IMG/VR virus record: IMGVR_UViG_3300036406_001035
Coordinates: 78,522 to 142,521 of that record
DNA length: 64,000 bases
Source of the DNA: a virus
Direction: 5' to 3' (one strand)
Below are positions 31,403 to 40,433 of the stretch, piece after piece. The notes below the pieces were generated by a model. That model saw only the letters and a list, made by a program, of their open reading frames with translations. It ran no database searches and was not told the origin of the DNA. A program made the translations under genes and the position numbers. Numbering within the stretch: the first letter of the stretch is position 1; the number at the start of each line of letters is the position of its first letter.

Positions 31403-31875
31403 TGAGTACAATTTATAAATTTGAAGATTTATTATCTTTTCAAGACTCACAATTAGGAAGTGGAGATGAATTTGAAGCATGGGATATTTTTGGAAAATTT
31501 GATCCTGCTAAGAAAAGATTAGATAATTTATTAAATGATGATAGTTTCTTAGAAAGAATAGGAAGTGTTCTAAACGTTGAACAAGAAGAAGATAGTATTA
31601 CAGTAAAAGGAAATACTATAGCTTTACTTAATAATCTTTTATTAGAATTAGATAAAGAAGAAAACTATACATGGCCTGAAATAGCATCTACATGTTTCTT
31701 TTTAGGAAGAAATTTAGATGTTATAGTAAAGAAAGTCAATAAATTATTACATAGAAAGTATAGTCCTGTTGGAGAAGATATGAATGTAATTGAAGAATCA
31801 ATGCAAAGATTTGAAAAAGAATTAGAAGAATTAAAAAATGAATTAGAATTATTAAGAGATGCAGGAATTATATAA
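31402..31875 (+). CDS. Acidic helical protein, 157 aa
   Basis: MSTIYKFEDLLSFQDSQLGS, an Asp/Glu-rich middle and a C-terminal coiled-coil helix (MQRFEKELEELKNELELLRD). Overlaps the next gene by 17 nt. No known motif. Confidence 0.65.
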   Translation: MSTIYKFEDLLSFQDSQLGSGDEFEAWDIFGKFDPAKKRLDNLLNDDSFLERIGSVLNVEQEEDSITVKGNTIALLNNLLLELDKEENYTWPEIASTCFFLGRNLDVIVKKVNKLLHRKYSPVGEDMNVIEESMQRFEKELEELKNELELLRDAGII

Positions 31876-32395
31876 TGTCATTAAGAAAAATGTACAAAAA
31901 ACATGTGATATCTTAAAAAATAATGAATCTTTTAAATATCCTTTATATGTTATTATTGCTAAAGATCAAGAAACTAATGAAATTAAAATAATGAACATAG
32001 ATCACCAAAAATTTATGTTATTACAAATGATTTGGAAATTAGAAGCTACTACGAAGGATAATAAACTAAAAGAAGAAGAATTAAATTTAGGTTTATTTTT
32101 CAATTATTCTTTAACAAAAGTTAAAGAAACTCAAAATTGGGATATATTAGGTTATTATTTTTTAGCTATTGGATACATGGAAGATGATAAAGATGTTATA
32201 AAAGAATTGAAAAAACTTGATGCAGAAGAATTACAAGAAATAATGAGTGATGAAACGTTTACTATGAATAAAGGTTTAACTGCAATTATTCGTACAAAAG
32301 ATACAACAGCAGCTCTTTCATTTGATTTAACTTCAGGAGAGCTAGTAAAAGAAAATTTTGCTCAAAGAAGTGAAAATATTTATGAAGATAATTAA
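31859..32395 (+). CDS. Unrecognised 178-aa protein
   Basis: Starts in the end of the previous gene. Helical (IKKNVQKTCDILKNNESFKY), then LFFNYSLTKVKETQNWDILG and an acidic EDDKDVIKELKKLDAEELQE; ends ENIYEDN with the next start in Tyr-Glu-Asp codons (14-nt overlap). No motif. Confidence 0.65.
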   Translation: MQELYNVIKKNVQKTCDILKNNESFKYPLYVIIAKDQETNEIKIMNIDHQKFMLLQMIWKLEATTKDNKLKEEELNLGLFFNYSLTKVKETQNWDILGYYFLAIGYMEDDKDVIKELKKLDAEELQEIMSDETFTMNKGLTAIIRTKDTTAALSFDLTSGELVKENFAQRSENIYEDN

Positions 32396-32900
32396 AGGTT
32401 TTGAAATAGATCCTAATATTTTTGACATTAAAGAAGTAGATATTCCTGTTTCTGAAGCAGGAAGTTGTTTTGATTATATGTATTCATTTTTTGATAGAGA
32501 TGAATGGGATAGTGATATTGAGCAAGAAAAAGATGGTTTAAATCATATATTATATATTAAAAAAAACAATTTAATAAATATTGCTTCTCAAATTGAAAAA
32601 TATACAGAAGATAAATTAAAAAAATTAAGTGAAGAAGAACAACAAGCTGAACAAGAAATAATTAATTCTAAAAAGCTTAGAAAACACGATATAGATATAA
32701 ATGGATTTTTATGGAAAGGTCAACATCCTAAAGATATGATTTTTGATAAAGCATTATTAATAGGAATTGACTTTTTTAATGATCCTGTATCTACTAATAT
32801 AACATTAGAAGAAATAAAAAAAATAATAGAATTTAGAAAATTCAATGGAACAGAAATATTATATAAACAAAAAAGTAATTTTAATTTACTCTCTTTTTAA
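32382..32900 (+). CDS. Unrecognised 172-aa protein
   Basis: ATG 32382 was preferred to TTG 32358 because it sits in the usual Tyr-Glu junction. Starts MKIIKGFEIDPNIFDIKEVD, has a Glu-rich helix (KKLSEEEQQAEQEIINSKKL), and ends with IIEFRKFNGTEILY. It is the last gene before the MoxR-like operon. Confidence 0.65.
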   Translation: MKIIKGFEIDPNIFDIKEVDIPVSEAGSCFDYMYSFFDRDEWDSDIEQEKDGLNHILYIKKNNLINIASQIEKYTEDKLKKLSEEEQQAEQEIINSKKLRKHDIDINGFLWKGQHPKDMIFDKALLIGIDFFNDPVSTNITLEEIKKIIEFRKFNGTEILYKQKSNFNLLSF

Positions 32901-32926
32901 CAAACAAATAAAAAATCTTATAAACA

Positions 32927-34105
32927 ATGGCAACAATTAATGAAATCCCAAGTATGGAACAAGGTATTCAACAAGAAATTAAAACAAAACACGTCCCTTC
33001 TAAATTTGTATATGCAGATCATGTATTTAAAGGACTTGAATTAGCTCGTAAATCAGGAGAAAATATTATTTTATGGGGAATGGGTGGATTTGGTAAATCT
33101 GAAATAGTTAATAAATATTTCAAAGATTTAGGCATTAACCCTTATGTAAAATCTTTAGGTAGTGGTACTACTATTGATGCTCTATTAGGTGGTGTAGATT
33201 TAGGTTTATTTAGTCATGGTATTATTGATCATAAAGCTACAGCAGAAGCTAAGAAAGCTGCGTTAGAAGCAGGATTAGATATTAATGATGTGCAACCTAT
33301 TTATATAAAAAAGCCAGGAGCAATCGAATATTTAATTGAAAATTCATTTATGAATGAGGAATATGTAGTATTTGAAGAAGCTTTAGATGCTCCAGATTTT
33401 GTTTTAGAAGCATTAAAAGATATATTGACTTCTAAAGAATTTAGAAATGGTACACAACGTCATCCTTTAAAAACTAAAATGATTGTTATTTGTACTAATA
33501 AATCTCGTGCAGATTTTGCTACAGATAATGCATCTTTAAAAGCTTTAATGGAACGTTTTGTAATGGAAGTTAAAGTAGAATGGCCTGCTTATAATGCAGA
33601 AAACTATTCTCATATGTTTAAAGAATGTTTTGGAAAAAGTAATAAAACTTTAGCATATATTTTAGGAGAATTGGCTAAAGATAAACTTATTGTTTCACCA
33701 AGAACTGCTGTAAAAGTATTATTAGGAATGGAAGAAGCAGGAACAGATTATATGTCTTATGTTGCAGAATTTACTTCTGAAAGAGCAAAATCTGTAGTTC
33801 AAGAAAGTATTAAAAAATATAAATCTGTAGCTCGAATTGATGAATTAACAGATAAAGTTGATGAGGCTATTAAACAAATTAATACTATTGATTTTTCTGG
33901 TGGATTCCAAACTATTAATTTACCAGTATTTAAAGAAGCGTTACAAACAATTAAAAGATCTAAAGAAGAGTTATCTAAAACTAAAACTGATGATGAATTA
34001 ATGAAGAAAGTAACAATGTTAGATGAGAAATGGAATCAAATTTTAGAGAAAAATATGAATGAGTTGCAAAAATTAACAGGACTCGATCAATTAAATAAAA
34101 AATAA
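32927..34105 (+). CDS. MoxR/CobS-like AAA+ ATPase
   Basis: 392 aa. Walker A-like ILWGMGGFGKSE at about residues 46-57, Walker B-like YVVFEEALDAPDF near 145, and VICTNKSRADFATDNASLKA (sensor 1 region near 190). Family members pair with a VWA-domain partner to remodel proteins or, in CobS/CobT, to drive cobalt insertion. The next gene codes such a VWA partner (1-nt overlap). The leader AAAAAATCTTATAAACA sets the start. Role in the phage is unknown. Confidence 0.85.
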   Translation: MATINEIPSMEQGIQQEIKTKHVPSKFVYADHVFKGLELARKSGENIILWGMGGFGKSEIVNKYFKDLGINPYVKSLGSGTTIDALLGGVDLGLFSHGIIDHKATAEAKKAALEAGLDINDVQPIYIKKPGAIEYLIENSFMNEEYVVFEEALDAPDFVLEALKDILTSKEFRNGTQRHPLKTKMIVICTNKSRADFATDNASLKALMERFVMEVKVEWPAYNAENYSHMFKECFGKSNKTLAYILGELAKDKLIVSPRTAVKVLLGMEEAGTDYMSYVAEFTSERAKSVVQESIKKYKSVARIDELTDKVDEAIKQINTIDFSGGFQTINLPVFKEALQTIKRSKEELSKTKTDDELMKKVTMLDEKWNQILEKNMNELQKLTGLDQLNKK

Positions 34106-36487
34106 TGAATTGGTTTAATTTTAAGGAAAAAGCAGAAAAACCCTTATTTATTAAAGATAATGAATGGTACTATACTCCTACTTTGGGGTATAGTACTTCT
34201 ATCTTACAAAATAATAAGATGAATTATGTTAGACCTGAATTTTTTCAGGAACTAACTAGATTTTTTTCTCATCAAATGATGTGGAATAAAGACTATATTG
34301 ATGATAGTTTTAAAGACATGAGTAAATTTAATGAGCAACAACAAGAAAAATTAGCTAAAAAAACAAATTTTTATGAAGGTTTATATAATGAATATATTCC
34401 AGGTTATACATTCATAGATAAAGCTCTCTTTTTATTGCAATATATGAAAGAAATAGCTGGTCAACAAGATCCAGAAAGTTTTATGGAAGGAGCAGAACCT
34501 TCTACTCAAGATGATTTCATGCAAGAAATGAGAGATAATCTACCAGGAAAAGGAGAATGGGAAAACCCTAATTTACAAAAATTAAAAGAAAATAGAAAAG
34601 ATATTAATACTTTTAAAAAAAATGTAGATTTTCTTAGACGTATAGCTAAAGTAGAAAGTTTTGGTAAATCTTTTGAAGTTAAAAAGAAAGTTACAGATAA
34701 AAGAGTACAAAATGCTCCTAAAACTAAACAGAAACGATTAACCCATTTTGAAGATATTATGAGAAGTCCATTATATCAAAGAATGTTACCTGATTATGAT
34801 ATTAGATTAGCTCAGAAAACGTTAATTACTAATGTTCCTGTTAAACCTGAAACTAAAAAACAAAAGATTATTATCCTTATTGACGACAGTGGATCAATGA
34901 ATGAGAATTTTAAAAAAGAATGGGTTTATGCTATTGTAGCTAATAGATTACAATATGCTATGATTAAAGAGTGTGAAGTATTTATAAGTATGTTTTTAAC
35001 TGAAGGAACTATAAAATCCTATAAATTTACACATATTTATGATGAACAATCTGCATTAGAATTTTGGAAAACATTTAATTTTAATCCTGGTGGAGGTAAA
35101 AGTGTTGCCTCGGTATAAAGTAATTTATACAAAAATAAATCTATCTAATTCGGTGGAACTCTTAACAGATAATGCTGAAGACAATACCGAGCCAAGCTTA
35201 GAAATAAGAAGGTGTAACGACTATCCCGCAAGGGAGTACATTCAAGTGAATGGAAAAGGTAGACATCCTATAGAGTATAGGATGAAGATATAGTCTAATC
35301 TTATAGGAAACTATAAGCTGGATTTAATTCCGAATATAATTTAACGAATTATATTGAATATTATAAATTAAAATTTGGTTAAATTATTATATTTCCGTAT
35401 ATTGTATTATACAAATAATATAATATGAAAAAAGTAAATCTGTCAAAAGAACAAATCAAAGAAGTTATAGAACTTTATACAATTAAAAAGTTTAGTATTA
35501 AAAAAATAGCAGATAAATTTCAATTATCAAATATACCTATTACAAGAATATTAAAAGAAAACGGTGTAAAAATTGTAAATAATACACAGTTTGTGAAAAA
35601 ATATTCATTAAATGAGCAATATTTTAAAGATATTGATACGGAAGATAAAGCTTATTATTTAGGTTATTTATATGCAGATGGATATGTATCTATTAAAAGA
35701 AATTCTGTTACTTTAACTTTACAAGAAGAGGATTTACCTATAATTGAAAAATTTAAAGACGTTATTAATACAAATAAACCTATTTATACAATCAAACCTC
35801 CTAAAAAATTTCTTCATAGAAAGGTTTTAAAAACGTTAATGATTGTTAATAAATATTTTTATAAGCATTTAATTGATAAAGGTTGTTTAAATAATAAATC
35901 ATTTATTCTTGAATTTCCTACACAAGTCCCTGATAATTTAATTCATCATTTTATTAGAGGTTATTTTGATGGGGATGGTTGTATTTGGTATAAAAATGGA
36001 AAAAATCCATGTGTAGAAATTGTTGGAACAGAAATGTTTTTAACTTGTTTACAAGATTTATTAATTAATAAAATTGGATTAAATAAAACAAAATTAAGTT
36101 GTCGATTTCCTAATAGGAATAATACAACAAGAACTTTAAGATTTTCATCTAAAAAAGATGTACAAAACTTTAAAGATTTTATTTATTCAAATGCAACGAT
36201 TTACTTAGAAAGAAAAAAAACTAAATTTTAATTTAACGGACACTCAGGTCGGACACGTTATTAATTCTATTGAAAAGGAAATAGTAAATAATAAAAAACT
36301 ATATAATTTAAATATAGATCTTTCTCATGAACGTCCTGAAATATTAATAGTTAATGATGGGAATGATTCTGTAAAAACTAGTGTTAACTGGAAAACTAAT
36401 GCTATAACTATATCACAAGCAAATGATCAATTAAAAGCATTATGTGAAGATACAGGAGGTTCTTATATCTCATTTAATTATGATTAG
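34105..36487 (+). CDS. VWA-domain (CobT-like) protein, split by group I intron
   Basis: Exon 1 is 34105-35097 and exon 2 is 36239-36487; spliced length 413 aa. The VWA part begins IIILIDDSGSMNE (MIDAS DxSxS, about residue 254). The join restores NPGGGDTQVGHVI, a typical VWA metal-site loop, exactly at the splice point. Without splicing the frame ends soon after at TAA 35116-35118 and loses this loop. It overlaps the MoxR-like gene by 1 nt and should act with that ATPase. A terminator follows. Confidence 0.88.
35098..36238 (+). mobile_element. Group I intron with homing endonuclease
   Basis: The 5' exon end GAGGT pairs with GCCTC (35107-35111) with a U-G at the splice site (P1). The 3' exon start GACAC pairs with GTGTT (35102-35106) (P10). 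The intron ends in G 36238. The core holds P7-like GACTA (near 35219) and TAGTC (near 35291) with GATATAGTC. It self-splices from the VWA mRNA; the ORF inside drives spread to intron-less alleles. Confidence 0.88.
35425..36231 (+). CDS. LAGLIDADG homing endonuclease
   Basis: 268 aa. The N-terminal helix-turn-helix-like part (FSIKKIADKFQLSNIPITRI) is followed by two LAGLIDADG helices: YLGYLYADGYVS (about residues 78-89) and HFIRGYFDGDGCI (about 173-185). Their acidic residues would cut the intron-less target. The gene lies wholly inside the intron downstream of its ribozyme core, with its own A-rich leader. It ends 7 nt before the splice site. Confidence 0.88.
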   Translation: MKKVNLSKEQIKEVIELYTIKKFSIKKIADKFQLSNIPITRILKENGVKIVNNTQFVKKYSLNEQYFKDIDTEDKAYYLGYLYADGYVSIKRNSVTLTLQEEDLPIIEKFKDVINTNKPIYTIKPPKKFLHRKVLKTLMIVNKYFYKHLIDKGCLNNKSFILEFPTQVPDNLIHHFIRGYFDGDGCIWYKNGKNPCVEIVGTEMFLTCLQDLLINKIGLNKTKLSCRFPNRNNTTRTLRFSSKKDVQNFKDFIYSNATIYLERKKTKF

Positions 36488-36493
36488 ATTCTT

Positions 36494-36527
36494 AAAAAGG
36501 TTAGAGTAACATCTAACCTTTTTATTT
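36494..36527 (+). terminator. Intrinsic terminator
   Basis: GGTTAGA 36499-36505 pairs with TCTAACC 36512-36518 inside A and T tracts. It ends the MoxR-VWA operon. Confidence 0.8.
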
Positions 36528-36540
36528 TAAATATTAAATA

Positions 36541-36915
36541 ATGGAAATATATACTTATAAAGGTAAAATATACTATATTTTTGAAAAAGATATAGATGAA
36601 GACAATTTAATTAATTTTATTAATAACTTACATAAACTATATAACTTAATAAATTATGGATCATGGGTAGATAAAGAAAATAAAATTTCTCCGCTTATAT
36701 CATATATATCACTTAAAGCACGTTATAAAGAATATGGTTATTTAGTTTTTGAATTAGAACAACGTGACGATGGTAAATATAATCTTTATCATAATAGTTC
36801 TAATAATTTCTCTAACGTTTATAGAGAATATCAAGAATCTAAATTTAAAAGAACTGAGATAACTATTAATAAAATAGAAGATATAATAAGAACTTATGAA
36901 ACAAATTTATTATAA
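36541..36915 (+). CDS. Small family protein with IEDIIRTYE tail, copy A
   Basis: 124 aa. MEIYTYKGKIYYIFEKDIDE, a Tyr-rich middle (YKEYGYLVFELEQRDDGKYN, NVYREYQESKF) and ending NKIEDIIRTYETNLL. The gene at 37230 has the same layout (YYIFQGDINTF, YGYIILHKDDNTLYR, KIYREYLTVRS, ETIKNYEE), so the two are paralogs with one divergent gene between. Overlap 20 nt with the next gene. Confidence 0.7.
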   Translation: MEIYTYKGKIYYIFEKDIDEDNLINFINNLHKLYNLINYGSWVDKENKISPLISYISLKARYKEYGYLVFELEQRDDGKYNLYHNSSNNFSNVYREYQESKFKRTEITINKIEDIIRTYETNLL

Positions 36916-37249
36916 AGTTAATTTTATTTCAGATATTATAGTCATATTAAAAGACGCTCTTAATAAAGAATTCATAGATCAAAAAGAATATGATGGATGG
37001 TTTAATGATATAGGAGAAATTAAATCTGGATGGAAGGATATAATTTATCATAATTTGAAAAATAAGACAGTATATATAAAAATATTTTCACAAGATAAAG
37101 AAAGTTATATAGAAATTAATAGTAATATAACAGATTTTATTACTGTCTCTGATATAATGAATGATAATAATAAAAATATATCTATAAAATTAGATAAATT
37201 ATTTGAAAAAGCTGAAAAAATAAATAACAATGAAAACTTATACTCGTAG
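36896..37249 (+). CDS. Small family protein, 117 aa
   Basis: MKQIYYKVNFISDIIVILKD, then GWFNDIGEIKSGWKDIIYHN and ends KLDKLFEKAEKINNNENLYS. It is sandwiched between two paralogs and overlaps both by 20 nt. No motif recognised. Confidence 0.65.
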   Translation: MKQIYYKVNFISDIIVILKDALNKEFIDQKEYDGWFNDIGEIKSGWKDIIYHNLKNKTVYIKIFSQDKESYIEINSNITDFITVSDIMNDNNKNISIKLDKLFEKAEKINNNENLYS

Positions 37250-37595
37250 TCATATTCATCATTATTATATATTTCAGGGAGATATAAATACTTTTATAAG
37301 TGAATTAGAACAATTAATAAACCATTTAACTAGTATAAGATTATCAAATTATTCAATATGGCAACATGTATTAAATGAATTAAAACAATTATCAGGAGAT
37401 AAATATACAGAGATAAATGATGTAATAAATAAATATGGATATATAATTCTTCATAAAGATGATAATACTCTATATCGTTCTGAGAATAATTATCAAAAGA
37501 TATATAGAGAATATTTAACTGTTAGAAGTAATATCATTATTAACTATTTTGAGGAAACAATAAAAAATTATGAAGAAAGTATTAATAGGGAGTAA
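37230..37595 (+). CDS. Small family protein with ETIKNYE tail, copy B
   Basis: 121 aa. Paralog of 36541: YIFQGDINTFISELEQLINH, NKYGYIILHKDD, NNYQKIYREYLTV and IINYFEETIKNYEESINRE. The Tyr-Glu codons carry the start of the nucleotidyltransferase-like gene (26-nt overlap). Confidence 0.7.
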   Translation: MKTYTRSHIHHYYIFQGDINTFISELEQLINHLTSIRLSNYSIWQHVLNELKQLSGDKYTEINDVINKYGYIILHKDDNTLYRSENNYQKIYREYLTVRSNIIINYFEETIKNYEESINRE

Positions 37596-38319
37596 AGCCC
37601 TTCAATATTATAGTCTAAGTAATAGATCTATAAAAGATGTAGATTATGCTGTTGATGATAAACAGCATTCAGGTAAAATTGGTATTACTGAATATCTATA
37701 TAATCCAATTATTACAAGAAGAAATGATGAAATATGTTCTTTAAATGATTTATTAACTTTAAAAGTTAGTCATGTAGTTGGTTGGGATATTGGTTGGGAT
37801 AAGCACATGTGGGATATTCATAAAATTATTACGTCAAAATATGATTATCTTTTTGATATGGAATTATTTAATGAATTGTATTTATTTTGGAATACAATAC
37901 ATGAAAAGAATAAACGAAGTAATTTAGATATGTCTGCTAATGATTTTTTTACAAATGCTATTAAATATCCAATAAAACATGATGATTTACATGAAATGTT
38001 AATAAAACATTCTCATTTTAAAGGACAATTAACTCCAACATATTGTAAAATATTAAAAGATGATAGTGAAGTAGATGTAAGTGAAGATAAATTTAATATG
38101 TTATCTTTTGAAGAAAAACTGAATTTAGTTCAGGAAGAAGTAATGGTTATGGCAATGGAAAGAAGTTTCCATCCAGATTATAGGATTAATTATAATATAA
38201 TGTTAAAGAAATTTATTTTAAATCATGCTCCTTTATGGGAAGCTATATTTATTATATTTAATTATCCAAAATTAATAAAACCTTTTTTTAATTATAAACA
38301 ATTTTTAAACAATGAATAA
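37570..38319 (+). CDS. Nucleotidyltransferase-like protein of large phages
   Basis: 249 aa. KVLIGSKALQYYSLSNRSIK followed by DVDYAV gives the GS(x)AL...DxD pattern of the pol-beta nucleotidyltransferase fold. Later parts (VVGWDIGWDKHMWDIHKII, KHDDLHEMLI, DSEVDVSEDKFNMLSFEEKL, EEVMVMAMER, MLKKFILNHAPLWEAIF) form a layout known from many phages and giant viruses, with no proven substrate. It may modify a nucleotide, tRNA or protein. Confidence 0.7.
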   Translation: MKKVLIGSKALQYYSLSNRSIKDVDYAVDDKQHSGKIGITEYLYNPIITRRNDEICSLNDLLTLKVSHVVGWDIGWDKHMWDIHKIITSKYDYLFDMELFNELYLFWNTIHEKNKRSNLDMSANDFFTNAIKYPIKHDDLHEMLIKHSHFKGQLTPTYCKILKDDSEVDVSEDKFNMLSFEEKLNLVQEEVMVMAMERSFHPDYRINYNIMLKKFILNHAPLWEAIFIIFNYPKLIKPFFNYKQFLNNE

Positions 38320-38602
38320 ATTAGAGATTTTAGAAAAGATATTAGAAGATCTTAATCCTAGTGCTATAACAAATAGATTAGCACTTTTTAAGTTTGGATT
38401 AGTTGAAGAAGAAACATCAACAGGATATTATGATGAAAAGAGTCAAGGAGATTATGGTATACTTACATCTGTATATTATAATAATGAAGAAAATTTATAT
38501 CTTCAAGTTACTAAAGAAACCGATTCTTATGGAGAAAATGAACATATTAAAAGTATTAAATATGTAACACCAATATCTAAAACTGTAACTATTTATGAAT
38601 AA
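38312..38602 (+). CDS. Small protein with KTVTIYE tail
   Basis: 96 aa. MNKLEILEKILEDLNPSAIT, then FKFGLVEEETSTGYYDEKSQ and ending YVTPISKTVTIYE. The two following genes end in nearly the same tail. The last codons TAT GAA TAA contain the next start (8-nt overlap). Confidence 0.65.
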   Translation: MNKLEILEKILEDLNPSAITNRLALFKFGLVEEETSTGYYDEKSQGDYGILTSVYYNNEENLYLQVTKETDSYGENEHIKSIKYVTPISKTVTIYE

Positions 38603-38942
38603 AGAAGAAGAAATTATACAATTGTTAAATGATAGCTTAAAACCTATAGCTTATCCTTTAACTCCTAAAGAGATTTTAAAAGAATTTAAATCTGCTATAA
38701 GTAAGAACGATCTATATTTTAATAATTTTATTTATGGAATGGATATATTTGAAAATTTTGAATTAATACAAAAATATAGAGCTTCAAATCTTACAAATAA
38801 TCAAGATATAATTATATTAAGACATAAATTAAATAATAATTATATCAAAATATCTAAAAATTATGATGATTTAGAAGTATTAAAAGAAAAAGATATAAAA
38901 ATTGTAAATCCTAAAACAATAGAAAAAACAGTATATGAATAA
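38595..38942 (+). CDS. Small protein with EKTVYE tail
   Basis: 115 aa. MNKEEEIIQLLNDSLKPIAY, ASNLTNNQDIIILRHKLNNN and ending VNPKTIEKTVYE. Overlaps both neighbours by 8 nt. Related in layout to 38312 and 38935 (N-terminal helix, middle beta, same tail). Confidence 0.65.
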   Translation: MNKEEEIIQLLNDSLKPIAYPLTPKEILKEFKSAISKNDLYFNNFIYGMDIFENFELIQKYRASNLTNNQDIIILRHKLNNNYIKISKNYDDLEVLKEKDIKIVNPKTIEKTVYE

Positions 38943-39297
38943 AGATTTAAATGAATTAAAAGATTTAATTCAAGACATCCAAGATATTAAGACTGTTCAA
39001 ATTACACGAGAACAATTGATAGCTAAATTAAGAGAACTTAAGATAACACCAGGAAATTTTGCTTATGAAAATTATGATCAGAATAAGTTAGGATTTGGTC
39101 CTATAAGAGAAATTGAACAAATTGGTGGAGAAGAAGGCGGTTCTAATTGGTTTTCTATTAAACATATGGAGAAAACTAATCAGTATTTTAAAATAAGTGG
39201 ATATTATCAAAGTTATAGTGGAACTGATTTTGATCCTTATGAAGATTGTTTAAGAGAAGTATCTCCTAAACAAAAAACTATTACAGTTTACGAATAA
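38935..39297 (+). CDS. Small protein with KTITVYE tail
   Basis: 120 aa. MNKDLNELKDLIQDIQDIKT, NKLGFGPIREIEQIGGEEGG, HMEKTNQYFKISGYYQS and ending KQKTITVYE. Here the tail reads TAC GAA, so the hidden ATG is lost; the next gene has its own promoter. This looks like a fossil junction. Confidence 0.65.
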   Translation: MNKDLNELKDLIQDIQDIKTVQITREQLIAKLRELKITPGNFAYENYDQNKLGFGPIREIEQIGGEEGGSNWFSIKHMEKTNQYFKISGYYQSYSGTDFDPYEDCLREVSPKQKTITVYE

Positions 39298-39302
39298 TTT
39301 TG

Positions 39303-39310
39303 TATATTTG
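39303..39310 (+). promoter_or_regulatory. Candidate TAnnTTTG promoter box, leaderless start
   Basis: TATATTTG within TTGTATATTTG, matching the Bacteroidota -7 element. The ATG of the helicase lies only 5 nt after it, near the expected transcription start, so the mRNA would be leaderless. A clear -33 TTG is not seen. The same 11-base word precedes the SSB gene. Confidence 0.45.
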
Positions 39311-39314
39311 CTTT

Positions 39315-40400
39315 ATGACAAAACGTGAAGTAATACAAAATAATATAGTAAAAGCTATTCAAGAGGATAGTAATAAAGTTTTAGGTATTCATGTCTCAAT
39401 GAGACTTGGTAAAACAAAAGCATTAATAAATTATTTTAAAACGTTAAAAAATAAACCTAAAATATTGATTTCTTATCCTGATAATAAAATTAAAGAAAGT
39501 TGGGAATTTGAAATGGATAAATGGGATTATAAAAATGAAAATATTACATTTTGTAATTTTTCTAGTTTAAAAAAATATGTTAATGAGAGTTATGATATAT
39601 TGGTAATTGATGAATGTCAATTTTTGAGTGATTTTGAATTAGAACAAGTTGTTTTATTAAAAGATAAATGTTCTAAAATATTAATGCCATCAGGTACAAT
39701 ATCACAAAAAACATATGAAAGATTATCAATATATCTAGGTATGGTTATAACATATGAGTATAGTGTAGAATCAGCAATTAATGATGAAATTATAGCTGAT
39801 TATCAAATAACTGTACATTATGTTAAATTAGATACGAAATTTAAAACTAAAGCTAAAAATGGTGTCATGAGAAGTGAGAAAAATCATTATGATGCTTATT
39901 CAGCAGTAATAGAAAATTTAAAAAGACAAAAAAAAGACTTTATGTTTTTATCTTTACAAAGAAATAGAATATCTCAAAATTCAATTTCTAAAATTAATTA
40001 TGTTAAAGATTTATTAAAACAGATGAAAGATAAAAGAGTCTTGGTTTTTAATGGATTAGCTAAAGTTGCTGATAGTTTAGGGATTGATTCGTATCACAGT
40101 AAAGTGAGTGACTCTGGATTTAAGAAATTTCAACATAAAGTTATTAATCATTTAGCTTTAGTAAATATGGCTAAATCTGGAGTTACATTTAATTATTTAG
40201 ATTCTATTATATTAAATGGATTTACGCATAATGAAAGTGAGTTATCACAAGTTATTGCAAGAGCACAAATCATGGATTTTAAAAATAAAGTAGCTGATAT
40301 ACATATTATATGTTTAACAGAACCTGCTGAAGTTAAGAAATTGCAAAATGCTCTTAAAATGATGAATTTGAGTAAAGTAAATTATATTGAATCTAAATAA
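39315..40400 (+). CDS. SF2 (SNF2-like) helicase
   Basis: 361 aa. ATG 39315 was preferred to TTG 39300, which would start in the promoter. Walker A-like VSMRLGKTKALI (about 30-41), ILISYPDNKIKESW (motif Ia), ILVIDECQF (DEAD-type box, about 97), ILMPSGTIS (motif III), and a C-terminal half with LVNMAKSGVTFNYLDSIIL and QVIARAQIMD (motif VI-like). It moves along duplex DNA using ATP, and belongs to the crAss-like replication set. It may serve replication or transcription. Confidence 0.85.
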   Translation: MTKREVIQNNIVKAIQEDSNKVLGIHVSMRLGKTKALINYFKTLKNKPKILISYPDNKIKESWEFEMDKWDYKNENITFCNFSSLKKYVNESYDILVIDECQFLSDFELEQVVLLKDKCSKILMPSGTISQKTYERLSIYLGMVITYEYSVESAINDEIIADYQITVHYVKLDTKFKTKAKNGVMRSEKNHYDAYSAVIENLKRQKKDFMFLSLQRNRISQNSISKINYVKDLLKQMKDKRVLVFNGLAKVADSLGIDSYHSKVSDSGFKKFQHKVINHLALVNMAKSGVTFNYLDSIILNGFTHNESELSQVIARAQIMDFKNKVADIHIICLTEPAEVKKLQNALKMMNLSKVNYIESK

Positions 40401-40405
40401 TGTTG

Positions 40406-40413
40406 TATATTTG
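40406..40413 (+). promoter_or_regulatory. Candidate TAnnTTTG promoter box before SSB
   Basis: TATATTTG in the shared word TTGTATATTTG, 20 nt before the SSB start. A TTG lies 16 nt upstream (40387-40389), a little closer than the usual -33 spacing. Two copies of the same 11-mer before replication genes suggest one regulon. Confidence 0.45.
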
Positions 40414-40433
40414 TAATCTAAAAATAAATAATA

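Noticed and set aside
35090-35293. 67-aa frame with GTG start inside the VWA locus
   Set aside because: It covers the group I intron core; the sequence is explained by RNA pairing (P1, P10, P7) and not by coding.
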